From Limnobacter sp. (lineage in GTDB: Bacteria; Pseudomonadota; Gammaproteobacteria; Burkholderiales; Burkholderiaceae_B), in assembly GCA_029866125.1 (NCBI GenBank), contig JARWZZ010000019.1, forward strand, positions 241,782 to 305,781: a DNA stretch of 64,000 bases. Reading direction: 5' to 3'. Position numbers and translations under genes: made by a program. The notes beneath the pieces were generated by a model. The model was not told where the DNA came from, did not search any database, and was given only the letters and a program-made list of their open reading frames with translations. This document shows positions 34,980 through 43,875 of this stretch, piece by piece (position 1 is the stretch's first letter; each line of letters starts with the position of its first letter).

Positions 34980-37160
34980 ATGCATTACTCGTCGTTGTCC
35001 TCCCCCTGCGCCCGTTCTTCGGAATCCAACTCGGCTGCCTCTTCTGGCTATTCAAGTGACAACGAGTCGCACAGTACGCACAAGTTTGACCACTTGGCGA
35101 ATGTGGCCAGCCAGTTGTTTGAAGCCCTTGGTTTGCCCGACACCCAGCGTCAGCGTACAGGCGACGCATCGCCAGCTGACCCCGTTGCTTACATGCAGGA
35201 GGTGAGTCGGTTGGTAGTCAAGCTGGTGCTTGACCAGTCGCATTTTGACGATGCGCTTAAACCGATTGCACTGGCGTCGGGTCCGCAGTCGGCTTTGGGG
35301 CGGCTGGCTTTGCTGCCGGGTAGGCAGTTTTTGATGACTTTGCCGCTGCCTGAAAGGCCGCTGCCCACCACCAAGCAACTTTTAGATGAGCTTGGGCCAC
35401 ATTTAACAAGCAACGACAGCTATTCAAAACACCACACTTTGGCTTATGCCCTGAAGCTAATTGCGCATGACCCACACGCCAGCGATGCCCCCAGCACCTT
35501 GGAAAAAATTCGTGATTCGCAACAAAAATTGGAAATTGCCCACCGCATAATTGCGCATGCTTACAACTTGGGGCCCAATGCAGGGCCCATTCCCGTCGAA
35601 ATTTTGCGGAAGCTTGGCCCCTCAGTACTGGCAGCTATTTTTCGTTTGAACCAAGCGTGTATCAAATTGAATATCCACAATGGCCACCTGTTTAACTCAG
35701 CAGTTTTAACGACTTGCTTGAGGAACAAACTAGACCTGAAAGGCAGGCTATGTGCACGCCCCCTGGCGGATACACCCGCGTTGCACAGGGCTGTGAACCG
35801 CGAGTTAGAAGACCCGGAAACCCTGATGCTGGTGATGAATAAACTGCCACGGCATCCAATTTTACCTGAGCACATTCCACAAAGTCGCATGTTTTGGCAA
35901 CACAATATCGAACTGGGCGCCACACAGTTGGGAAGGCATATTCCGGAAGTATTTCTAGATGACAAATTGCTGATGCTTGAGGCCATCAAAAAGTGTGGCC
36001 TTAGTTATGATCGTTTGAGTGAACGCCTTCAGCAAGACCCTGAAATCATAGAAGCCGCAGTACGCAAAGACGGCATGTTCTTGGAGAACTTACCCCAGCG
36101 TTACCGGGCTGATAGGGCCACCGTGTTGTTGGCCGTTGCGCAAAATGGCCTGGCCTTGCAATATGCGAGTGAAGAGTTGCATAACGATGAAGAAATTGTA
36201 TTTGCAGCCGCTTGCAACTGCCCCTATACCTTCTTATTTGCCAGCCTACAGCTGCGTGACAATGACGCCTTTGTGGATCGTTTAATGCAGGTTAATCCCA
36301 ATTGTTTGATGCATGCCTCCGACCGATTGAAGTACGACCCCGAGCGCTTAAGGCAGGCCTTGACCCATGACGGCCACAACATTCAATATTTGGATGAAGC
36401 CCACCTGGCCGATATAGGCTTGTGCACCTTGGCAGTGGAAAGCAGAGGCGAGGCCATCGAGTTTGTGCCTCATGACGTGTTTGCTTATCGGGCTTTGGTC
36501 ATGCGGTCATTTGCAACCACGCAAGACGGTTTTGAAGCCCACATGCTGTTGCGCATTGCCCCGCGCTTGCTGACAGATCGAGAGTTGGTGTTGACGGCTG
36601 CAATCCGCTCGGGTGAGTGCCTGGTGTTTGAATTGGAGGACTTTGAAGGTACCGCTGCTCAGTTCAATGCCTATCGTTTGATGGTCTCTGATGACTTGGA
36701 TATTCTAGAAGCAGGGGTCAGTGATCAAGGCTTGCTGTTGTTCATGGCCAATGAAGAGCTGCGCAGCGACCCCGACCTTTTTGAAGCCGCTTTGTTGGAC
36801 GACCCCGGCGTGTTGGACTTGGCTGGGCCTGATGTATTGGACAGCGACGATTGGGCCCGACGCGTGATTGAGACCCACGGCGAATGCTTTCATGGTGTGA
36901 TAGAGGCATTTAGCCCAAGAATTCGTGCGAATGCTGAGCTCATGCTGGCGGCAGTTACACAAAACAAAACAAATTATCAGCATGTGGCCCCCGCATTGCG
37001 TGAAGACATTCAATTTTCAAGGCGGGCAGTCACTGCCAATTCGGATGTATTCAAGGTGTTAAGTCAGGAGCATCAGCAAGACCCGCGAGTACTTGAAATT
37101 TACTTGCGGGATGAGGTTGTTCAACGCTCAGTGGAGCAAGTGCTGGCTACCCCTTTGTAA
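34980..37160 (+). CDS. DUF4116-repeat protein, effector-like
   Basis: 726 residues. The N-terminus (1-35) is very rich in Ser, no signal peptide. From about residue 350 to 720 it carries repeats of roughly 25-50 residues of the form D-x-E-I-[VI]-x-A-A-[VA]-x-x-x-G...LxYA (for example DPEIIEAAVRKDG and NGLALQYASEELHND), the DUF4116 pattern found in proteins of amoeba-associated bacteria. Such alpha-helical repeats mediate protein contacts. It lies divergently beside the zincin gene and ends one base before the convergent ABC permease. Secretion is inferred. Confidence 0.7.
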   Translation: MHYSSLSSPCARSSESNSAASSGYSSDNESHSTHKFDHLANVASQLFEALGLPDTQRQRTGDASPADPVAYMQEVSRLVVKLVLDQSHFDDALKPIALASGPQSALGRLALLPGRQFLMTLPLPERPLPTTKQLLDELGPHLTSNDSYSKHHTLAYALKLIAHDPHASDAPSTLEKIRDSQQKLEIAHRIIAHAYNLGPNAGPIPVEILRKLGPSVLAAIFRLNQACIKLNIHNGHLFNSAVLTTCLRNKLDLKGRLCARPLADTPALHRAVNRELEDPETLMLVMNKLPRHPILPEHIPQSRMFWQHNIELGATQLGRHIPEVFLDDKLLMLEAIKKCGLSYDRLSERLQQDPEIIEAAVRKDGMFLENLPQRYRADRATVLLAVAQNGLALQYASEELHNDEEIVFAAACNCPYTFLFASLQLRDNDAFVDRLMQVNPNCLMHASDRLKYDPERLRQALTHDGHNIQYLDEAHLADIGLCTLAVESRGEAIEFVPHDVFAYRALVMRSFATTQDGFEAHMLLRIAPRLLTDRELVLTAAIRSGECLVFELEDFEGTAAQFNAYRLMVSDDLDILEAGVSDQGLLLFMANEELRSDPDLFEAALLDDPGVLDLAGPDVLDSDDWARRVIETHGECFHGVIEAFSPRIRANAELMLAAVTQNKTNYQHVAPALREDIQFSRRAVTANSDVFKVLSQEHQQDPRVLEIYLRDEVVQRSVEQVLATPL

Positions 37161-37982
37161 CTACTGGCTAAGCGGTAAGGCTGCGCCGTTTTGAGAAAAC
37201 CGCCACAGGCTAAAGGCAAGCATCAACAGCGCACTGGCCAGCAAATACCCCATGCTGTACACCACTGCAAACTCTGCATGGCTGTTAAACACATGCCGCA
37301 GCAAGTCCACGCAGTAGGTAAAAGGGTTGATGCTGGCTGCCCACCGCGCCAAGGCTGGCATGGGGGCAATGGGGTAAAGGGCGCCGCTTAAAAAGAACAG
37401 CGGAAAAATCACGAAGTTCATCATGACAGCAAAGCTGTCTATGGTTTTGGCACTTACACCCACGGCAACACCCAACAAGCCGCAGCTGATTGCACTCAAG
37501 CACAGCACGGGCAGCAACAACAGCATGTTGGGCCAGTTCAGGTGGCCAGTCCAAGGCAAAACCAGTTGCAAGTTGAAGCTAAAGGTTTGCAACAGCCAAT
37601 ATGCGCCTTCAAACAAAGCCAAGGCTGTCAGCAGTAAACCTGTTTGCACCAAAGCGGCAATACCGGCTGAGATGGCTTTGGCCAGCAGCACATGCACATG
37701 GCTTACTGGGCTGGTTACCAACAGACGCATGGTGCCAGAGTCTTTGTCAAAAGCGATGGACAAGCCGCCCACCATCCCCCCAAATAAAAGTGACATGCCC
37801 ACAATGCCGGGAACAAGGCGTGCAATGTAATCTTGCCCCGCCAAGGCTTGCATGCCGCCGCCAATAATCCACAGCCACAAAAAAGGTCGAACCATGGCAG
37901 AGGCCAGTTTATCTTTCTGCTTAAGCAACTTTCGGGTTTCGCGGGTAATGACAGCGCTGTAAAATTTAACAATCAGGCTCAT
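37161..37982 (-). CDS. PQQ-associated ABC transporter permease (PedC-like)
   Basis: 273 residues, six membrane helices of the ABC-2 type, with FLWLWIIGGGMQAL and the amphipathic segment before helix 1 typical of the family. It overlaps the ATPase gene by four bases. In several PQQ-using bacteria an ABC-2 pair follows pqqE and is annotated as alcohol catabolism-associated (TIGR03861/TIGR03864). What it exports is unknown. Confidence 0.85.
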   Translation of the reverse strand: MSLIVKFYSAVITRETRKLLKQKDKLASAMVRPFLWLWIIGGGMQALAGQDYIARLVPGIVGMSLLFGGMVGGLSIAFDKDSGTMRLLVTSPVSHVHVLLAKAISAGIAALVQTGLLLTALALFEGAYWLLQTFSFNLQLVLPWTGHLNWPNMLLLLPVLCLSAISCGLLGVAVGVSAKTIDSFAVMMNFVIFPLFFLSGALYPIAPMPALARWAASINPFTYCVDLLRHVFNSHAEFAVVYSMGYLLASALLMLAFSLWRFSQNGAALPLSQ

Positions 37983-38737
37983 GATTTGAGCTTCCAGATA
38001 AACCAGTCTGCAAGTGAGGCCTTGCGTATGTAGGTCATTTCCTGATTGGGCATTTCATCCAGTGCTTGCTCGGGTGTGCCTTCCCACTCCTTGATTCCAT
38101 TTTGCAGAAAGGCCACCCGGTCGCAATCTTGGGCCTCGTCCATTAGGTGGGTGGCAATCAAAATGGTAATTTGCTCCTGTGTTTGCAAAATTCGCAAGCT
38201 GTCCCAGATGAGTCGTTTGGAGGCAGGGTCCAAGGCGGTGGTGGGCTCGTCCAGTATTAGAATTTTGGGTTTGTGTAACAAGGCACGCACAATGTCCACC
38301 AGCCGTTTTTGCCCACCTGACAGTGCAGCGACGGGTTTGTGCAGCCATGCTTTGAATTGTACTTCGGCTTCGAGTTCGTCAATACGGCGATGAATATCAG
38401 GTTTGCTGAGGCCCTGCAAACCGCCAGAAAATTCAAGGTTTTGAATGACTGTCATGAACCGATCCAGGCTAAGCGACTGAAACACAAATCCCATTTGCTT
38501 TCGGATTTCTATAGTATGCTGCTGCACATCCAAGCCAAATAACTCAACCTTACCTTCACTGGGTTGCAACAAACCCGCCAGAAGACTAATCAGTGTGGTT
38601 TTGCCTGCGCCGTTGGGGCCGAGTAAACCGAACAATTCACCTTGGCGGATTGACAGGTCCAGCTTGCTTAGGGCATTGGATGCGCCCCAAGAATAACTGA
38701 CATCTTGGACTAAGATAGTAGTTGGGCTTGAATTCAC
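37979..38737 (-). CDS. PQQ-associated ABC transporter ATP-binding protein
   Basis: 252 residues if the GTG at 38737 is used, overlapping the last base of the pqqE stop (TAGTG). An in-frame start at 38788 inside pqqE would give 269. Walker A GPNGAGKTT, signature LSGGQKRL, Walker B ILILDEPTTALDP and the H-loop THLMDEA are all present. Forms an ABC-2 exporter with the next gene, co-transcribed with pqqBCDE. Confidence 0.88.
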   Translation of the reverse strand: MNSSPTTILVQDVSYSWGASNALSKLDLSIRQGELFGLLGPNGAGKTTLISLLAGLLQPSEGKVELFGLDVQQHTIEIRKQMGFVFQSLSLDRFMTVIQNLEFSGGLQGLSKPDIHRRIDELEAEVQFKAWLHKPVAALSGGQKRLVDIVRALLHKPKILILDEPTTALDPASKRLIWDSLRILQTQEQITILIATHLMDEAQDCDRVAFLQNGIKEWEGTPEQALDEMPNQEMTYIRKASLADWFIWKLKS

Positions 38738-39945
38738 TATTTGTCTATTGGGCTCAGATGCAAGGAGTTGCTGTCGTTCCGGTACCAAACGATGGGCTGT
38801 GCGGTGGTCAAAGCCTGAGCTTGATGTTCTGGCTTTTGCACTTTGAAGTAGTCAGGTTGATTGCTACCTTTGCATTCGTGCTGTTGTGCATGATGCTGTG
38901 CCTTATTTACAAACTCCACCACTTTGTCATGGTGTGGGCTTTTGTGACAGACAGGGTCCGCATTCTCGGCCTCACCGGTAATCAAATAGGCTTGGCATCG
39001 GCAGCCGCCGTAATCCTTCTCTTTGTCTGGGCAGGTGCGGCAGGGGTCTTTCATCCAGCTGTCGCCTCGGTAACGCTGGAACGCATCGGACTTAAACCAA
39101 ATGTGTTCGATTCTGTGGGTTTTGACATTTGGAAATTCAAAACCTGGCAGCATGCGCGCAGCTTGGCAGGGCAGTGCAGTGCCATCTGGTGCAATGCTTA
39201 AAAATACCTTGGCCCAACCATTCATGCAGGGTTTGGGGGTTTTCTCAAAATAGTCTGGCACCACAAAAAGCAGTTTCATTGTGTTGCCCAGTTTCTCTCT
39301 CCATGCGGCAACCCGTTCTTCTGCGTGCTTCAGTTGTTCGTGTGTGGGAATCAAAGTGGCTTTGTTCTGGTAGGCCCAGCCGTAGTATTGCGTATTGGCC
39401 AGTTCCAGATATTCCACGCCCAGTTTTTCAGCCAACTCAATAATGGCGTCAATGTGGTCAAGGTTTAACTTGTGAAGCACCACATTCAATACCATGGGCC
39501 AACCGGCAGCTTTAACAGCTTGAACAATTTCCAGCTTTTTCTGAAAAGTTTTGGTGTCACTCAGTGCATCATTGGCGGCTTGAGTGGCGTCCTGAAAACT
39601 GACTTGAATATGGTCTAAACCTGCGGCTTTCAACGCTTCCAAGCGAGCGGGTTTAAGGCCGATACCTGAGGTAATTAAATTGGTATAAAAGCCTAGTTCA
39701 TGACCGTAGGCAACCAGTTCCTCAAGGTCATCACGCAGCAAAGGTTCGCCACCCGAGAAGCCCAGTTGTACAGCACCCAAGGCGCGGGATTGGCGCATGG
39801 TTTCCTTCCACTCAGCAGTACTCATCTCGCTTTGTTGGCGCATGTAGTCCACTGGGTTGTAACAAAATACGCAATGCAAAGGGCATCGGTAAGTCAACTC
39901 AGCCAGTAGCCAAAGTGGACCATCGGGGCGAGGGTTTGCGTTCAT
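38737..39945 (-). CDS. pqqE: PQQ biosynthesis radical-SAM enzyme
   Basis: 402 residues. Forms the Glu-Tyr carbon bond in PqqA. Radical-SAM motif CPLHCVFCYNP near residue 20, and a SPASM domain with the CRTCPDKEKDYGGCRCQA cysteine set near residue 330. It follows pqqD at 24 bases in the usual order. Confidence 0.95.
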   Translation of the reverse strand: MNANPRPDGPLWLLAELTYRCPLHCVFCYNPVDYMRQQSEMSTAEWKETMRQSRALGAVQLGFSGGEPLLRDDLEELVAYGHELGFYTNLITSGIGLKPARLEALKAAGLDHIQVSFQDATQAANDALSDTKTFQKKLEIVQAVKAAGWPMVLNVVLHKLNLDHIDAIIELAEKLGVEYLELANTQYYGWAYQNKATLIPTHEQLKHAEERVAAWREKLGNTMKLLFVVPDYFEKTPKPCMNGWAKVFLSIAPDGTALPCQAARMLPGFEFPNVKTHRIEHIWFKSDAFQRYRGDSWMKDPCRTCPDKEKDYGGCRCQAYLITGEAENADPVCHKSPHHDKVVEFVNKAQHHAQQHECKGSNQPDYFKVQKPEHQAQALTTAQPIVWYRNDSNSLHLSPIDK

Positions 39946-39969
39946 GGATTGAATCTCATGTGCTGAGCC

Positions 39970-40242
39970 TCATTCAAGCCAATTACGGCGCGTTGACTCC
40001 TCTAGCATAGCACTCACGTCTGCACTTAAGTTGCTCACTCCAAACTTCGCTTCCAGTGCTTTTACAATTTGATCAACAGTACGGGTGCCATCACACAGCT
40101 GCAAAATTTCGCTGGCGGATTGATTCAGTTTGACCATGCCTTCAGGGTACAACAACACATGAGTTTTTTGCGCCTCCTCGTACTGCAAGCGAAAAAGGCG
40201 GTTCAGCTTGGGCTGCAATGGAATGCTCTGGGTTTCAGTCAT
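39970..40242 (-). CDS. pqqD: PQQ biosynthesis peptide chaperone
   Basis: 90 residues, standard length. Binds PqqA and presents it to PqqE. The RLQYEEAQKTHVLLYPEGMVKLNQSASEIL core is typical of the RRE fold. Confidence 0.93.
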   Translation of the reverse strand: MTETQSIPLQPKLNRLFRLQYEEAQKTHVLLYPEGMVKLNQSASEILQLCDGTRTVDQIVKALEAKFGVSNLSADVSAMLEESTRRNWLE

Positions 40243-40276
40243 GCTTGCTCTCAGTCATTGGGCTTTTTCATTCGGC

Positions 40277-40978
40277 TTATCCTGCTGCATAAGCCAGGTT
40301 AATGGCATCGCTCATGCACCACAACACATCCAGTTTGAATTGCAGAATTTCCAGCGCACGTTCCTGCTGGGCCCTTGTGGTGAAATGTTGCAAAGTGACT
40401 TCCAAGCCATGCTCCACATCCCGTTCAGCCAAGTTGATTCGCGAGCGGAAATACTCCAATCCCTCGGGGGCGACCCAGGGGTAATCGGTGGGCCAATTCG
40501 CCAATCGTTGTTTGTGGATGGCAGGAGCAAACATTTCGGTCAGCGAGCTGCACACAGCTTCTTGCCAACTCGCAGTGCGAGCGAAATTCAAATAGGCATC
40601 CACAGCGAATTTAACAGCAGGCTGCACATGCCTAAGGCTCCACAACTCATCACGGGGAATGCCCACAGCCTCACCAAGTCGAGTCCAAGCCTCGATTCCA
40701 CCCTCGTTGTCCCCATGCCCATCGTGGTCCAAAATACGTTGCACCCACCGACGACGGGTTTCCCTGTCGCTGATGTTGGCCATGATGGCTGCATCTTTTT
40801 GCGGAATAATAATTTGGTAGTAAAACCGGTTGATCACCCAGCCCTGAATCTGCTTGCGGCTCAACTCACCATTGCGCATTTTGATATTGAACGGGTGGTG
40901 AATGTGGTAACGGTCGCCTTTTGCGCGCAGTCGGGCTTCAAACTCGCTTTTGCTCCAGGCCAATTGCGAGTCGCTCAT
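40277..40978 (-). CDS. pqqC: Pyrroloquinoline-quinone synthase
   Basis: 233 residues, the cofactor-free oxidase that completes PQQ. Family signatures [20 protein letters not shown] near residue 22 and [17 protein letters not shown] near residue 85 are intact. It overlaps the pqqB stop by four bases (ATGA). Confidence 0.95.
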   Translation of the reverse strand: MSDSQLAWSKSEFEARLRAKGDRYHIHHPFNIKMRNGELSRKQIQGWVINRFYYQIIIPQKDAAIMANISDRETRRRWVQRILDHDGHGDNEGGIEAWTRLGEAVGIPRDELWSLRHVQPAVKFAVDAYLNFARTASWQEAVCSSLTEMFAPAIHKQRLANWPTDYPWVAPEGLEYFRSRINLAERDVEHGLEVTLQHFTTRAQQERALEILQFKLDVLWCMSDAINLAYAAG

Positions 40979-41907
40979 GCCACAATCTCCATGCCGTCAT
41001 ACGCCACCTCAATACCGTGTTGGGTTAGCTTTGCTCGCTCTTCACCAAACTCGTTCAAGATGGGGTTGGTGTTGTTGATGTGGATCAAAATTTTCCGTTT
41101 ATTTCTAATCTGATCCAGCTGCGCAATCATGCCGCTGCCTGATTGGTGGGGCAAATCAAGCTGTGACAAATGCCCCATGTCCGAGGCCCATTTGCTAGAA
41201 AAGCCTTGATAAACCATTTCGTCTTCGGTCCAAAAAGTACCATCCACCATCAGCACGTCGGCTTCTTCAATGTAGGGTAACAAGTCGCTTGTAATTTTCT
41301 CAAGGCCGGGGGCGTAGAACACTTTTTTGCCAGTGTGGGTGTCCTCAATCAGCAAGCCAATATTGTCACCAATTCGCTGGGAATAGCGCGAGGGCGAATA
41401 CGGTGGCGCTTTGCTGATCAAGGGAATGGATTTGATTCGTATGGATTCGAGCGGGCTGATGGTGAAGGGCTCATCGCATTCCGTGCACAAAGGCGTCCAT
41501 TGCACGCCGCAGTAGAAGCTGAGTGTGGGCACCAGTGGCAGGCCGTTGGTTAAGTCTTCCCACACAGCGGGTGTGGTGTACAGGTGAATGGGTACCTTGC
41601 CCTCACGCATCATCAATAAACCAGTGGTGTGGTCAATTTGTGCGTCCATCAGCAACACAGCGCAAATACCTGTGTCGCGGGGGCCACGGTTGGGTTGTAA
41701 TTCGGGGGTGTTCTTGATTTGGGTCAGAATGTCGGGTGAGGCATTGACCAAAATCCAGTTTTTGGATCCATCCGAAATGGCAATCGACGATTGAGTTCTT
41801 GCGGTGTAACCCGGTTTGCCTGCGCGTACAGATTGGCAATTGTGGCAGTTGCAGTTCCACTGCGGAAACCCTCCACCTGCTGCTGATCCAAGAACTTTAA
41901 TTTTCAT
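40975..41907 (-). CDS. pqqB: PQQ biosynthesis protein, MBL-fold hydroxylase
   Basis: 310 residues. The N-terminus [21 protein letters not shown] is the PqqB hallmark, and the metal region reads [11 protein letters not shown]. PqqB acts as an iron-dependent tyrosine hydroxylase on the PqqA-derived Glu-Tyr. It is separated from pqqA by a transcription terminator, so it is probably expressed well below pqqA. Confidence 0.95.
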   Translation of the reverse strand: MKIKVLGSAAGGGFPQWNCNCHNCQSVRAGKPGYTARTQSSIAISDGSKNWILVNASPDILTQIKNTPELQPNRGPRDTGICAVLLMDAQIDHTTGLLMMREGKVPIHLYTTPAVWEDLTNGLPLVPTLSFYCGVQWTPLCTECDEPFTISPLESIRIKSIPLISKAPPYSPSRYSQRIGDNIGLLIEDTHTGKKVFYAPGLEKITSDLLPYIEEADVLMVDGTFWTEDEMVYQGFSSKWASDMGHLSQLDLPHQSGSGMIAQLDQIRNKRKILIHINNTNPILNEFGEERAKLTQHGIEVAYDGMEIVA

Positions 41908-41945
41908 GTGTGGAATTCACGCTAAAATGTGCAATAAATGCAGGG

Positions 41946-41985
41946 TGAAAAAAGCCCTGAAACTTCAGACGAAGCCAGGGCTTTT
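41946..41985 (-). terminator. Terminator/attenuator between pqqA and pqqB
   Basis: 10-bp perfect stem (41950-41959 with 41976-41985) with six T on the minus-strand exit. It lies 14 bases after the pqqA stop and would let most transcripts end after pqqA, matching the need for excess PqqA substrate peptide. Confidence 0.85.
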
Positions 41986-41998
41986 CATGAACCGACAG

Positions 41999-42073
41999 TT
42001 AGCGGTTAGCGATGTACATGGTGATTTCGAAACCGAAACGCATGTCTACAAAAGATGGTGTGGTCCACTGCAT
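41999..42073 (-). CDS. pqqA: PQQ precursor peptide PqqA
   Basis: 24 residues starting MQWTTPSF and ending MYIANR, with the conserved Glu16 and Tyr20 (ExxxY) that become PQQ. Two ATGs are possible. The one at 42079 is only two bases from AAGGAGG; the one at 42073 has proper spacing and gives the MQWT start known from Acinetobacter PqqA, so I chose it. It is the head gene of pqqABCDE, preceded by a sigma-54 promoter and a palindrome. Confidence 0.95.
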   Translation of the reverse strand: MQWTTPSFVDMRFGFEITMYIANR

Positions 42074-42168
42074 TTTCATATCCTCCTTGTTGCTTGTGAA
42101 TTACTTTTTAAATCAGTCATCGAAAAAAACCGGGGCATAACACCTTGGTCTTTGTATTTAAATTGAAT

Positions 42169-42183
42169 GCAATTACCGTGCCT
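42169..42183 (-). promoter_or_regulatory. Sigma-54 promoter of pqqA
   Basis: Minus strand AGGCAC-GGTAA-TTGC, one mismatch to TGGCAC-N5-TTGC, 96 bases before the pqqA ATG. Confidence 0.7.
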
Positions 42184-42245
42184 TGCGAGATACTTTTTTG
42201 ACTTGGGGGATACCATAGGTACTCTTGCGGTGGGCGTTTGGGAGG

Positions 42246-42262
42246 TGTTTCAAAATGGGACA
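42246..42262. promoter_or_regulatory. Shared upstream palindrome (putative activator site), pqqA
   Basis: TGTTTC-AAAAT-GGGACA on the plus strand, 63 bases upstream of the pqqA -24 element. Eleven consecutive bases (TGTTTCAAAAT) are identical to the AOR-operon copy. Confidence 0.65.
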
Positions 42263-42274
42263 GTTGGGGGCAGC

Positions 42275-42306
42275 AAAAAGGCGCGTACCTTGTGAGTACG
42301 CGCCTT
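42275..42306 (-). terminator. Terminator of the porin gene
   Basis: 11-bp perfect stem (42278-42288 with 42296-42306), 7-base loop, and T residues on the minus-strand exit, 33 bases after the porin stop. Confidence 0.85.
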
Positions 42307-42338
42307 AGGACAAATCGCCAACGGAGGGTTGTTAGCGA

Positions 42339-43517
42339 TTAGAAGAACAGGATTGCGCCGATTGCGAAGGTATCGGATTCGCCATCCACGGATGGGCCCA
42401 CACCGCGTTGGAACTTCTGTTCGCGTGTGATGTATTCACCGGCCAGTGTTAGGCTTGGTGTCAGGTTGTGGTAAACACCTAATACCAATTGGTTTGTTTC
42501 GTCCAGCATGCGGGCTGTATCTGAGCTGGTTGCATCTAGTTGTGAAGAACCGTAGTTCACACCAAACTTGGTGCTGCCCACTTTGTAGGTGGCTTGTACC
42601 AAGTAGCCGTCAGAGTCACGTTCGTTACCCAAGCGGTCAGCACCACCGAAACCGATCAAAGTTGTACCCAAGCCTTGACCTGTGAAGTAGTTACCAGTCA
42701 AGCCCAGATTACCGAAGTTCAATGTACCGCCCACTTCGAAACCAGAAATATCTGATTGTCCGTCTGCACCTGCAGCGCCTGCTGTTTGGTCACGTGATTG
42801 CTGAATGAATGCGCCCCAGAGCTTGCCTGCATCGCCCAGTGAGTAGGAGGCCAAGCCTTGGATGCCTGCGGTGTCACGCTCGCCAGAGCCTTTGGGTTGG
42901 AACGCTCCGATGGACAGGCCAAGGTTGCCGATCGCTGGGGCTGTGTATGTGATTTGTGGCTGAAATTCCGTGTAAATGTAACCTGCGCCGATTGAACCCA
43001 GTGTTGTATTCAATGCGCCGTTAAAGCCTGATCCGCCGCCAACAGCCAGCAGGGACATGTCGTTCAAGATGGCATTCTGACCAAACAGGCCAATGTCACG
43101 CCCCAGCTTGAATGTACCCATGGACTTGTTACCAAATTCCAGGAATACACGGCGCTGATCACCCACCAACTGCCCTGATGTACCAGACCCAGCGCCTGTG
43201 AAAGTGGTACCCGGGTCAATGGAAATGACACCTTTCAGGTCGTAACCGTTTTGTGTGGTTGAAGCTGAGAAAATGATAAAGCCTGGCAGCAAACCGTTTT
43301 GGATGTTCGTTGCGTCTTGGCCCGTGCCTGCGGAGCCGCAAACAGGTAAAGCACCATTGCCACCAGATCCCGCTTGATCACAACTCTCTGTTGTGTAATA
43401 AGCATTTACGGAACCCGAAATGTCCATGTTCCAATCGCCGGCCTTGAAACCAATCGCGTGAGCTGATGTCCCCATAGCGGCCAAGATGGATGCTGCTAGT
43501 AATTTTTTGCTGATCAT
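42339..43517 (-). CDS. Outer-membrane porin-like protein
   Basis: 392 residues from the ATG at 43517 (GGAGGG eight bases upstream). A longer frame without conserved content precedes it. Signal peptide about 1-22 (MISKKLLAASILAAMGTSAHA), then alternating amphipathic strands rich in Gly, Asn and Thr, and a C-terminal Phe (GAILFF), the mark of outer-membrane beta-barrels. Similar to general or substrate-specific porins of Burkholderiales. It sits between pqqA and the sigma-54 activator, with its own sigma-54 promoter, so it may admit alcohol substrates or lanthanide chelates (inference). Confidence 0.85.
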   Translation of the reverse strand: MISKKLLAASILAAMGTSAHAIGFKAGDWNMDISGSVNAYYTTESCDQAGSGGNGALPVCGSAGTGQDATNIQNGLLPGFIIFSASTTQNGYDLKGVISIDPGTTFTGAGSGTSGQLVGDQRRVFLEFGNKSMGTFKLGRDIGLFGQNAILNDMSLLAVGGGSGFNGALNTTLGSIGAGYIYTEFQPQITYTAPAIGNLGLSIGAFQPKGSGERDTAGIQGLASYSLGDAGKLWGAFIQQSRDQTAGAAGADGQSDISGFEVGGTLNFGNLGLTGNYFTGQGLGTTLIGFGGADRLGNERDSDGYLVQATYKVGSTKFGVNYGSSQLDATSSDTARMLDETNQLVLGVYHNLTPSLTLAGEYITREQKFQRGVGPSVDGESDTFAIGAILFF

Positions 43518-43629
43518 TTGATCAACCCTCCAGTTTTTAGTTTTAAAGGTTGTTGCTTGTTTCTTCTCTTCTGATGTCTCGCCATTCAAACCCGGATTTC
43601 CAAAGCCAGACTGACTTGAACAGGCAGTG

Positions 43630-43644
43630 GCAAGAGCCGTGCCA
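43630..43644 (-). promoter_or_regulatory. Sigma-54 promoter of the porin gene
   Basis: Minus strand TGGCAC-GGCTC-TTGC, exact consensus, in the 358-base gap 43518-43875. No TGTYTC-N5-NRRRCA palindrome is visible nearby, so the activator site may differ. Apart from this and the terminator at 43813-43840 I see nothing else in the gap. Confidence 0.8.
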
Positions 43645-43812
43645 GTTTATAAGTCATTGAAAATAAACATAAACAAACTATTTTATGTGAAGTTGGAACT
43701 TTTTCTTGAAGTTGTAACATTCGAGCCGTTTTGGATCAGGAATGCTTCACTGATGGTGCAGATGTGGTCATCTTTGACACAGTTGATCAGGCTCATGACT
43801 TGAGTCATGAAA

Positions 43813-43840
43813 CGAAAAAGAGGCTCACAATGTGAGCCTC
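43813..43840 (-). terminator. Terminator of the AcoR-like gene
   Basis: Stem GAGGCTCA/TGAGCCTC (43820-43827 with 43833-43840), extendable by two pairs, followed by CTTTTTC on the minus strand, 36 bases after the gene's stop. Confidence 0.75.
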
Positions 43841-43875
43841 AGTATTTTGATGATGGTAAGATTCGTTCGAATTGA

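Noticed and set aside
38722..39201. Plus-strand open frame of 159 codons
   Set aside because: It is antisense to pqqE, whose radical-SAM and SPASM motifs are clear; the plus frame shows no family features.
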